Below are positions 54,860-64,000 of a stretch of DNA of 64,000 nt, piece after piece. The DNA is from Caprella mutica (lineage: Eukaryota; Arthropoda; Malacostraca; Amphipoda; Caprellidae): assembly GCA_947561585.1 (NCBI GenBank), contig CANNZV010000261.1, positions 124,001 through 188,000 on the forward strand. Reading direction: 5' to 3'. Position 1 is the stretch's first letter. Each line of letters begins with the position of its first letter. The notes beneath the pieces are model-generated. The model saw nothing but the letters and a program-made list of their open reading frames with translations, was not told the origin of the DNA and ran no database searches. The position numbers were made by a program, and so were the translations under genes.

Positions 54860-57064
54860 AAAAGAAAACTTATCAATTTAGGTGCCGTAATGTTTTTAAT
54901 TCATGTGAATGATGTGTGTTATTTGTCTCCTTTCGTACATCCTATTTTCTGACGAAACAACTATATCAATGAGGAGTTCCTCACTCAAAGAGTTAATTGG
55001 CACAGTTAATAATGAGTTGGTGCTTTTTGAATAGTGGGCCAGTGCAAATAGATTGTAAATAAATGCTGACAACACAAAAGATATGATTTTATTAAATAAA
55101 AAATATTCCTGACGACCCTGTGGCTCTGAAAACCGATGTAAAATTTTAAAAATTGATAAAGTTACTGTGTTTTGTTGATAACTGATATATGGTATATGTC
55201 GAGTTGAACGTTTTGATATATTTTTTTTTTTTGCTACGTGCACACTGCTTTCTATTGGATACAAGTACTGGTTACGTAGCATTGAACGCTAAACCATTTC
55301 TCTTTGTTTCGTTATTCTTTCATTTAGTTTCGTGTTTACTCTACAAGGAGGACCTGCTTTTATTACCAAATCACTACTCAGTTTAAATACCACACGGTAA
55401 TTAAAGCGGGGAAAGGTAACAATAGATATATAATTGACACTCCTTAATTGTACATCTCATTTTCTATGAGTTATAATGAAAGAAAATTTGTTTCTGAGTT
55501 AGAGTTCTATATACGCCTATTAATTATCAGTGTTTGTGACTGTGGTGAAAGTTTAAAATAGTGAATTTATTAAAGGTTTTTAAATCTAACCATTGCTTAA
55601 CTATAACTAATCATAGGTGAGTAATTAATAGATACTTAGATTTATTTAATTGTGTTACATTGAACAAACAGCAATTAAATGCTCTGTGAAATATTTTTGT
55701 TAGTAAGGTCCAAGTAATTTGTTGGTTCTACATTCTCGGACACGTTAAAAAGAAAATATAATAATTATTCTTTAATTTTATTCTAATTGGTATCATGGAT
55801 ACCAATTAGAATAAAAGTTGAATAAAGATTATTGTATATAGATTTTAACTTGCCCGAAAATATGAAACCGTGCAATAACACGGAACTAACCCTAAAATGG
55901 GACATGTTAAATTTCAGAACCAATTGCTTCTAATAACCTCAACTGAATAATAATTTTGATGTTTATTGTAGTTACCGTGAAATAACCAATATAGATTCCA
56001 ATAATAATTGGAATCTATATTGAGTCTATAATGTCACAAAAAATTCTAGCATCACATGATGTTGAAGTTTGGTAAAAATGTGAAAGTTAACCCATATTAA
56101 CAAAATAAAACCATTACTTCCCTAACATTTTTTTTTAACTTAGTCGTCTATCTGAGACCAAATATTTCAATAAAAAGAATAATCTCTACTTCCGTGAAAG
56201 TAACAGGGGGCACTAGCATAGCGGGAATCATCTTAGGGAGTCAATTCGGGAAAGATTTCAGTCTGTTTTCTTCACTACGCCTTGCAAAACATTCAACCCA
56301 GTATTTACTTACTCATACAAATGTACGAAAAAATAAGGTATGTAAAATAAAACAAAAATATTAGCAGCTACATAGATATGAATTACGTGAAAATCTAGGG
56401 TTAATATTAGAATAGTTACACCTCTTTTTTAGAACTTTTCTAATCAAATAAAATGTATAAGAAAAGGGTAACAGAATTAAATTATTAAAAAAAACTGAAC
56501 AACAATACATTAACTCAATAAGTGAATATAATCAAATTAAATCAATGCACGACTAGATTAATGGTAGACATAGAATATATTTGTTAAACCATATAATTTA
56601 AAGATGTCATTGTAGGAGAGTTGCATTGCCCTTATAGAACGGATATCATTTGTCCGATAAAAGATCGTCCGCTGTACGAGCTTTATCTGTAATATGATTT
56701 CTCTAAAACATTTGAAATTAGTTAACTATCAAAAAATAATTAGGGATACAATTTCTTTGACTGTACCTAGGCAATAGGACACAAACACATACCCTGGTAT
56801 TTCACTGAAACTATCTCTCTATCAATATCAAATTCGCATTTTAATCTATTTTTAGTTTAGGTATATTTATACGAACTAATTATTGGTAATATGAAGGATG
56901 GGGAAAGAAATGTATAAATTAAAAAGGCTACATAAATAAACAGTCTCAGCAATCACTGGCAGATAGCTATGTGAAATTAGTTCGATCATTCACGTTTAAG
57001 CTCTATGAACCATTAAATACACTTAAAAGTACAGTTCTCCACCCGGTAAGAATGGTACAGTTAT
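54860..57064. other. Upstream part of the unidentified gene or intergenic
   Basis: A minus-strand frame of 128 codons (54896-55282) has no motif and low-complexity AT-type composition; I do not call it. 55355-55425 copies 45150-45235. 55770-55830 and 55990-56025 hold short perfect hairpins (ATTCTAATTGGTATC; CAATATAGATTCCAATAA). No exon is supported. Confidence 0.45.
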
Positions 57065-57653
57065 TTAAAGGTCCTCTCCAGGCTCCGGGAAAAAATTGAG
57101 TTTATTACATAACATTATAGAACTAAGGTCTACGATCATTATTCCGCAAACCGCATACAATTCGGTTCAGTATATATTTTATTATTTTATTTTAAAGTTT
57201 TTTAATACTCTGTAAGCAACAATCGAGCGAATCTCCAACCTGACGTTGAGAAAGAAGATTGTACACTCTTTGTTTTGATTTCAAATTTAGATTTTTAAAC
57301 AAACAATGCGTTGCTGGCCTTCTTTTGAGATATTAATTGTTTCTAAAAGTATATAAACGTTTCTTTAATAAGTTTATCCAAATTTAAACCTTTAAATGAA
57401 CAATAAATAGATTTATTAAACCAAATACCTAGTTGACAATCAAAACAAATGGTGTACATTCTTCTTCTTCAGACTGAAAATTAGAAAGTCGGAAGTAAAA
57501 TAAGTTTTGTAGAGTTTGGCTTATAAAAATCTTTAAAAGCATATAAAATTAAAAATATGCTATCAAATTTGATGGGGTTTGCAGTAAAATGATTAGAAAC
57601 ATTAGCCTCGTTGATTTAAGCAATACAAAAATTGCTTGGAGGGGACCTTTAAT
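57065..57653. mobile_element. 590 bp TIR element with TTTAAAGGTCCYCTCC ends
   Basis: Left end TTTAAAGGTCCTCTCCAGGC; right end on the minus strand TTAAAGGTCCCCTCCAAGCA. Arms also share ATTCGGTT/AAATTTG-type and GCAAACCGCAT-type stretches. Single ends of the same family occur at 11068 and 32461. No gene inside. Confidence 0.65.
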
Positions 57654-57694
57654 ATGACTCAATCTTGGTGCGCAATAGAAGTCAACCAGAGTAC

Positions 57695-57815
57695 ATATGG
57701 AGCATTTTGAAGCGTTTGGAGCATTTCGGGGCGTTTATAGCGTTTGGAGCATTATGGAGCATTATGAGCACTAGTAGCATTTAACTTATAAATGCTCCAA
57801 TGTCCGAGCCTTAGC
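57695..57815. repeat. GGAGCATTT word cluster
   Basis: Seven or eight words of 15-17 bp (TTTGGAGCATTATGG type). On the minus strand the right edge reads GGCTCGGACATTGGAGCATT, loosely like terminus type 1. A solo end is possible. Confidence 0.5.
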
Positions 57816-59579
57816 TATAATGAAACCTAAAGTATTAATAAAACTAGTAGTACCTAACGTAAGTATTTTACTGCAAATGTTCCAAGTGACTCCATCATTC
57901 TACGTAAAAGTACCTAAGATCAAAAGATTTTATTGTAGCACAACCGAGATCTATAAATTAATGATAGGTGTTATTGTAAACTAATTACTTTGAATAAACA
58001 AGTCATTCGGTATACAGTTACAAGATGAACTAAATTAGAATATAATCGTATCAAGAAAATCAGTACCTATAAGAAGATACTTTCAAAGAATAGTTTTAAT
58101 CACTGATAATATGAGGTAAGTAAGGAAATCACGTGTAATTTATATTACAAACAATACTGAGTTATAATGAGCTTATTTAAAGTATGATTTAAAATATATT
58201 ATTCTAAATATATCGGACTCAGATCTATTTCTTCAAAATAAATAAACTTTATCACTAACATATTTATACCTGAAATGTTTTAGGAAAACACGAGGTTATT
58301 TGTCAGATACCTAAATAAACAGTTCTTCGGAAGTATTTTCCTAGGTAAATTACTATATCGCAAAATAAATCAAGATATAAGGGCATAGCTTTCAAAATTT
58401 TAAGATATAATGTATTTTAGTCAGGAATTTATATCGAAACTACTTCTGACATCGAAATTATTAATATTTTAAAATGTTCCAAACTAATATATAAAGATAA
58501 ACATATTTTTAAATGATACCCGTTAGATAAATGAGCTGATCGTCAAATAGATTAAAAATAACGTTACCCTGCTATCATTTTCAAAACTATATCTACTTTG
58601 GGAAGAACATCTCACCAAAAGTAATATTCTTTCCTGAGTACGACTGTTTAGGAAAATATTTAGTGAGATTTTATTTGCTTTAAATTCATGAGGGTTAAAG
58701 ATCATTTATTCTAAATTTGAATGATTCAGTACGGCTGTTACTAATACTTTATACCCCAGTTCTATTTTAATGTATTTCTTCATGTTCAATGAAATTATAT
58801 TGCTATCATTTGATCTAAGTAAGTTTTATTTCAGGAAAATTGGTCTGTATACGATTTACATGAGAAATATTTATATCATTACCGTTTATTCAGAGAATAG
58901 ACTGCCTGAGTACTATTTGTTACTTCACTTCTAGGTATAAAATAACTTTTTTTGTATTCAATGCCGTCAAGTACATTTTATATTAAATTTATTATCTCAA
59001 GTAGAGTAAGACTATTTATCTCTGTCCATTTTTACAGATATGATTAGTTTGTGTTCGCATTTATTATAATAATATTTATTCTATTACCATATATTTTAAA
59101 GTGTTCGATCTCAGTCCTTGTTTTCTTTATTCAAGTAGGCTCTTCTAAGGATCTCTTTATAACTATTATTATGTAATACGATTTGAGATAAGTGATTCGG
59201 TGGTAGTCCTGTATACATGAGGAACCTCTCCCGGCCCATATGACACAAGGCTACTTATAAACAGAGAATTAAATTTAAGAAAGCTCTTTGTGTGTGGATA
59301 CAGTCATTTAGATTTCAATGATTTCATCATTTGATGCGATATATATGATATATATTTTCTAGTTTTGTCTTACATATACAATTTTTCAAATTACTTTAAA
59401 ATAATTTGTTATTATTGAATAGTTTTGGTTTAGTATGAAAGTAGACAAACGATTGTAATTTATTTAATACTTTTCCTCCTTACCATTATTCTATTTCAAA
59501 ATTTGATCGTGTGATACATTATTCTGTTAAAGTACATGTTTTGTAACATTAGAGTGTGTTAATATCCATTTTACGAAAA
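57816..59579. other. AT-rich sequence, nothing recognised
   Basis: No gene, array or inverted repeat that I can support. Confidence 0.45.
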
Positions 59580-59667
59580 CTTATCGACGAAAAGTCATGT
59601 CGACGAAAAATCCTGTCGACGAAAATTCCTGTCGACGAAATGTCTGTCGGCGAAACGTCTGTCAACC
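59580..59667. repeat. 16 bp word array GTCGACGAAAAATCCT, single-ended
   Basis: Five or six words; on the minus strand the right edge is GGGTTGACAGACGTTTCGCC, similar to terminus type 1 (GGGTGACC.G.C.ATTCGCC at 50143). No inverted partner is found in the window. Confidence 0.65.
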
Positions 59668-59969
59668 CAAAGATACACACCTGGTAAAGTTAAAGTGATG
59701 CAATCAACTGATTACCGCCAGTAGATCTCGAGATGACACACCAGCAACATCTCACCAGCCTGCACTGACATTCATGTCAAACTGTCTACTTCAAATCTGC
59801 ACTTACAACATTCATTTATTCTACCTACAATGTTCTTCTAAAACTTCAAACTAATACTTCGCTACATCTGATGGTGAGATGATGAAGGCACGAGGTGAAC
59901 CTCTTATGAATAAATAAACCTCTTCAAATCTATCCAATTCCTTTGTTTACCAGCTTAGCTGACTATTTC

Positions 59970-60045
59970 TCAGACATGACTATGTTCCTGATGATGAAGA
60001 GACATCCTTGTATTTGAAGGCTTGGACTCTAAAAGTACCTTCAAA
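59970..60045 (+). other. Exon-like stretch running into the 18 bp array
   Basis: After an acceptor-like CTATTTCTCAG at about 59973, one plus-strand frame reads HDYVPDDEETSLYLKAWTLK and VPSK and then enters the minisatellite. The residue mix looks coding, unlike its surroundings. There is no partner exon and no donor, so it is only a candidate. Confidence 0.3.
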
Positions 60046-60525
60046 GTTGATGCTAAGTGTCCTGTTGATACTAAGTGTCCTGTTGATGCTTAGTGTTCTG
60101 TTGATGCTAAGACTCCTGTTGATGCTAAGTGTCTTGTTGATGCTAAGTCTCCTGTTGATGCTAAGTGTCCTGTTGATGCTAAGTGCCCTGTTGATGCTAA
60201 GTGTCCTGTTGATGCTAAGTGTCCTGTTGATGCTTAGTGTCATGTTGATGCTAAGTGTCCTGTTGATGCTAAGTGTCCTGTTGATCCTAATTGTCCTGTT
60301 GATGCTAAGTGCCATGTTAATCCTAAGTCTCCTGTTGATGCTAAGTGTCCTGTTGATGCTAAGTGTCCTGTTGATGCTAAGTGTCCTGTTGATACTAAGT
60401 GTCTTGTTGATGCTAAGTGTCCTGTTGATGCTAAGTGTCTTGTTGATGCTAAGTGTCCTGTTGATGCTAAGTGTCCTGTTGATGCTAAGTGCCTGTTGAT
60501 GCTAAGTCTCCTGTTGATGCCAAGT
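60046..60525. repeat. 18 bp tandem array
   Basis: About 26 copies of GTTGATGCTAAGTGTCCT. Frames stay open on both strands (LMLSVL and LSINRT repeats) because 18 is divisible by three; not evidence for a protein. Confidence 0.93.
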
Positions 60526-60921
60526 TTACATTATAAGATGAATTTTCTACTAAGGTCTTCTCTGTTTTCTGCATCACTATTTCTGCTACAATCACTGAAA
60601 TTGGACCATCGGTGTGCGAATAATTTGTTTGTCTATGCAAGTTATTTTCTGTTTGTAATCTAGTTTGTCCATTACGACTGTTTCATATCATTTATCTCTT
60701 TACTATTCATTTATCTTTTTCTTTTTGCAATGATATTAAAACCTGTTGTTCTTTGAATGTAACTCTAGGAAATTGAAAATATTTCCTAGAGTTAGCAATA
60801 CTTAAAGCATTGGCTACATATATATATGTTACTTAGGTTAGAGGTAAAACACAGTAAAATATAAGCGTTATAACATTTAATAAACTTATAGTATACAGTG
60901 GTTATAGGTTTACCCCATCTA
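60526..60921. other. AT-rich sequence
   Basis: A short hairpin CTCTAGGAAATTGAAAATATTTCCTAGAG lies at about 60765, with 11 bp arms. Nothing else seen. Confidence 0.4.
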
Positions 60922-60922
60922 C

Positions 60923-61151
60923 AGGGTGGAACAGCAATAATGACCCATTAAATAACTGTAATAACTCTCAAACTATTAGGGATAGAACATGAAACTTAAT
61001 GTCAAACATTAATTAGATTTATAAGTTTAATTTAGGAATAACATTTAAGATACGGAAACAATCTGTGTAAAGTGACGCCTGTTGTCGCGACAGTTCATTT
61101 CTAACTTTTCTAAAGAGTTTTTAAAGTAATTTATTAATGCTTTCTCTCTGA
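60923..61151. mobile_element. MITE with CAGGGTG ends and TA flanks
   Basis: TA-CAGGGTG on the left and CACCCTG-TA on the right, spacing about 230 bp. The short TIR and TA flank are common in mariner-type MITEs. Internal arms show little further match, so this is tentative. Confidence 0.45.
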
Positions 61152-61257
61152 ATCACCCTGTATTTACTCTCTGTATTAGTAGCTAAAAAATGAAGAACAA
61201 ATGTAAATAAACTGTTAATAGAGGTAAATAATGAGCATGAACTGATTATTATTAAAT

Positions 61258-62165
61258 AATAGGTATAACCTACTAAGCATTAAGCAATAAATATAACCTA
61301 CTAAGCATTAAGAAATAAGTTTAACCTACTAAGCAATAAGTATAACCTACTAAGCATTAAGTAATAAGTATAACCTACTAAGCATTAAGTAATAAGTATA
61401 ACCTACTAAGCATTAAGTAATAAGTATAACTCACTAAGCATTAAGTAATAAGTATAACCTACTAAGCATTAAGCAATAAGTATAACCTACTAAGCATTAA
61501 GCAATAAGTATAACCTACTAAGCAATTAGTATAACCTACTAAGCATTAAGTAATAAGTATAACCTACTAAGCATTAAGCAATAAGTATAACCTACTAAGC
61601 AATAAGTATAACCTACTAAGCATTAAGTAATAAGTATAACCTATTAAGCATTAAGTAATAAGTATAACCTACTAAGCATTAAGTAATAAGTATAACCTAC
61701 TAAGCATTAAGTAATAAGTATAACCTACTAAGCATTAAGCAATAAGTATAACCTACTAAGCATTAAGCAATAAGTATAACCTATTAAGCAATAAGTATAA
61801 CCTACTAAGCATTAAGTAATAAGTATAACCTACTAAGCATTAAGTAATAAGTATAACCTACTAAGCATTAAGTAATAAGTATAACCTACTAAGCATTAAG
61901 TAATAAGTATAACCTACTAAGCATTAAGCAATAAGTATAACCTACTAAGCATTAAGTAATAAGTATAACCTACTAAGCATTAAACAATAAGTATAACCTA
62001 CTAAGCATTAAGCAATAAGTATAACCTACTAAGCATTAAGTAATAAGTATAACCTACTAAGCATTAAACAATAAGTATAACCTACTAAGCATTAAACAAT
62101 AAGTATAACCTACTAAGCATTAAGCAATAAGTATAACCTACTAAGCATTAAGTAATAAGTATCCA
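61258..62165. repeat. 28 bp tandem array
   Basis: About 33 copies of AAGTATAACCTACTAAGCAT+TAAGTAAT. Some units are short (missing CATTAAGYAAT), which gives a register change of 17 bp. Positions with C/T choice (AAGTAAT or AAGCAAT) vary along the array. Confidence 0.93.
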
Positions 62166-62364
62166 CCTACTAAGCATTCAATAGTAGGTATAAATTTTTA
62201 ATGTATAGAGTATAAATCAATAGGATAACATAATAAAAATTAAGTAATAAGTACAAACTACTAAACTAATAGGTAGAGCATCAATCACTTCAATGTTTAA
62301 ATGTCTCTATAGTAAATCATTACAATAATTAAAATCAAACTTTAACCCAACAAGCATTTCCTTC
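62166..62364. other. Left part of the second duplicated segment
   Basis: 62305-62364 resembles 45545-45640, the flank of the 68 bp array. Confidence 0.55.
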
Positions 62365-63650
62365 TCAACTCTGTAAGTTCAGAGCAATCATCACTAGTCC
62401 CAATAGATGATAACAGTGTTCAGAATAACAGAAACTCTGTAAGTTCAGAGCAATCATCACTAGTCCCAATAGATGATAACAGTGTTCAGAATAACAGAAA
62501 CTCTGTAAGTTCAGAGCAATCATCACTAGTCCCAATAGATGATAATAGTGTTCAGAATAACAGAAACTCTGTAAGTTCAGAGCAATCATCACTAGTACCA
62601 ATAGATGATAACAGTGTTCAGAATAACAGAAACTCTGTAAGTTCAGAGCAATCATCACTAGTCCCAATAGATGATAATAGTGTTCAGAATAACAGAAACT
62701 CTGTAAGTTCAGAGCAATCATCACTAGTCCCAATAGATGATAACAGTGTTCAGAATAACAGAAACTCTGTAAGTTCAGAGCAATCATCACTAGTACCAAT
62801 AGATGATAACAGTGTTCAGAATAACAGAAACTCTGTAAGTTCAGAGCAATCATCACTAGTCCCAATAGATGATAACAGTGTTCAGAATAACAGAAACTCT
62901 GTAAGTTCAGAGCAATCATCACTAGTCCCAATAGATGATAACAGTGTTCAGAATAACAGAAACTCTGTAAGTTCAGAGCAATCATCACTAGTCCCAATAG
63001 ATGATAACAGTGTTCAGAATAACAGAAACTCTGTAAGTTCAGAGCAATCATCACTAGTCCCAATAGATGATAACAGTGTTCAGAATAACAGTAACTCTGT
63101 AAGTTCAGAGCAATCATCACTAGTCCCAATAGATAATAATAGTGTTCAGAATAACAGAAACTCTGTAAGTTCAGAGCAATCATCACTAGTCCCAATAGAT
63201 GATAACAGTGTTCAGAATAACAGTAACTCGGTAAGTTCAGAGCAATCATCACTAGTCCCAATAGATGATAATAGTGTTCAGAATAACAGAAACTCTGTAA
63301 GTTCAGAGCAATCATCACTAGTCCCAATAGATGATAACAGTGTTCAGAATAACAGAAACTCTGTAAGTTCAGAGCAATCATCACTAGTCCCAATAGATGA
63401 TAACAGTGTTCAGAATAACAGTAACTCTGTAAGTTCAGAGCAATCATCACTAGTCCCAATAGATGATAATAGTGTTCAGAATAACAGAAACTCTGTAAGT
63501 TCAGAGCAATCATCACTAGTCCCAATAGATGATAACAGTGTTCAGAATAACAGTAACTCTGTAAGTTCAGAGCAATCATCACTAGTCCCAATAGATAATA
63601 ATAGTGTTCAGAATAACAGAAACTCTGTAAGTTCAGAGCAATCATCACTA
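62365..63650. repeat. 66 bp tandem array, about 19.5 copies
   Basis: The unit begins CTCTGTAAGTTCAGAGCAAT and includes AGTCCCAATAGATGATAACA. Related to the 68 bp unit at 45645 but two bases shorter, so all frames persist; the 430-codon minus-strand frame is a consequence. Unit variants (GATAATAG; AGTACC; CAGTAAC) recur at spaced intervals, suggesting higher-order block duplication. Confidence 0.95.
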
Positions 63651-63654
63651 GTCC

Positions 63655-63753
63655 CAATTGTTGTGGTTTGTACAGTCACTATTCTTCCTATAGGAGGTCC
63701 TTCATCTTGCGTCCCAAATAATTCAGGAGTTTGTTTCTCTTTCCTTTCCTTGG
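63655..63753 (-). other. Exon-like block next to 66 bp array
   Basis: Acceptor-like TTTATTGCAG, then on the minus strand QTPELFGTQDEGPPIGRIVT and TTTIGTSDDCSELTEFLLF before a stop within the first array unit. Homologous to 46146-46245. Confidence 0.35.
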
Positions 63754-64000
63754 CTGCAATAAATGAGAACTGTTAGTTTCTCTCGGTTAAAATAAATCCC
63801 TATAGTAATCAGTGTATTTTATATTGTCTATCACAAAGAATAATTGTGATGGAGACATTAGACTCATTCAGTCGTAAGTTCTTTTTTTTTCAGTTTGTTG
63901 TAACAAATGAAATGGCACCAACTGAAAATACTCATCATATTATTTGGTGTAACGGTTATTTTCTACAGTTTGTCGGTTTAGATCAGTGCTAAATAATTAT
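63754..64000. other. Right flank of the duplicated segment
   Basis: 63770-63880 matches 46260-46370 (ATATTGTCTATCACAAAGA). The window then ends in AT-rich DNA. Confidence 0.5.

Noticed and set aside
54896..55282. 128-codon minus-strand frame upstream of the unidentified gene
   Set aside because: No motif, AT-type residue bias, no splice link in phase with exon a.
59980..60499. Leucine-rich 163-codon and NRTLSI-type 111-codon frames
   Set aside because: 18 bp array; only the short stretch before the array looks coding.
61258..62165. Telomere-like AACCTA within the 28 bp unit
   Set aside because: One AACCT per 28 bp unit is not the insect (TTAGG)n pattern.
62365..63650. CRISPR-like regular repeats here and in other arrays
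   Set aside because: Repeats are head to tail without unique spacers, no cas genes, and the context is eukaryotic.
62365..63657. 430-codon minus-strand frame
   Set aside because: 66 bp repeat unit without stops in one frame; the unit is shared with a 68 bp array that cannot keep the frame.

Overview
The window looks like intron-rich, AT-rich arthropod DNA, most likely from an insect; a hemipteran is my guess, and no marker proves it. The support is spliced genes with GT-AG introns, one atlastin-family GTPase gene, Ty3/gypsy, pogo, Tc1/mariner and hAT-type elements, TA-flanked MITEs, and very many minisatellites. I see no bacterial gene, rRNA, tRNA or CRISPR array.

Host genes. (1) A complete-looking atlastin-like dynamin-family GTPase gene lies on the minus strand at 11664-20313. 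Its eight exons join in phase to 541 codons plus a stop. The usual GTPase and three-helix region is followed by a long charged coiled coil and one hydrophobic tail, instead of the normal atlastin membrane hairpin. (2) An inverted partial duplicate of exons 6 and 7, with their shared intron, lies on the plus strand at 34739-35314. (3) An unidentified minus-strand gene contributes four consecutive phase-compatible exons between 54854 and 50175.

Mobile DNA. A 5.2 kb Ty3/gypsy retrotransposon (21560-26793, minus strand, ACCAT target duplication) has a 720 bp TIR element inside its upstream LTR. Others are a TA-flanked pogo-like element (32628-34162), a 1.6 kb hAT-type element (29416-31022) that carries a dead Tc1 transposase and sits inside a tandem array, a palindromic pair of Tc1/mariner transposase relics (37500-39140), a 179 bp hAT MITE (39993-40171) and several TA-flanked MITEs.

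The most unusual theme is a set of foldback elements whose ends are built from short tandem words of about 15-17 bp. The word differs in each element. The clearest members are at 1766-3092, 13687-14489, 17492-18613, 26985-27513, 40226-40839 and 48760-50143, with single-ended relatives at 316-460 and 59580-59667. Despite the different words, their outermost bases follow two recurring terminus types, roughly GGTGACCGGACAATT and GGTTCTAGGACAATT. Three of them have about 8 bp target duplications. I read them as one undescribed or poorly described family of non-autonomous elements whose internal word turns over faster than its ends. Related long inverted-repeat structures without the same ends occur at 4525-6881 (nested, 2.4 kb), 14762-16945, 28751-29288 and 52935-54515.

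Tandem arrays fill much of the rest: 27 bp (15541), 19/38 bp (31023), 21 bp (42414), about 63 bp with TGAGTCA sites (44152), 68 bp (45645), 40 bp (50630), 185 bp (51887), 20 bp (53440), 18 bp (60046), 28 bp (61258) and 66 bp (62365). The 68 and 66 bp arrays lie inside two copies of one duplicated segment.
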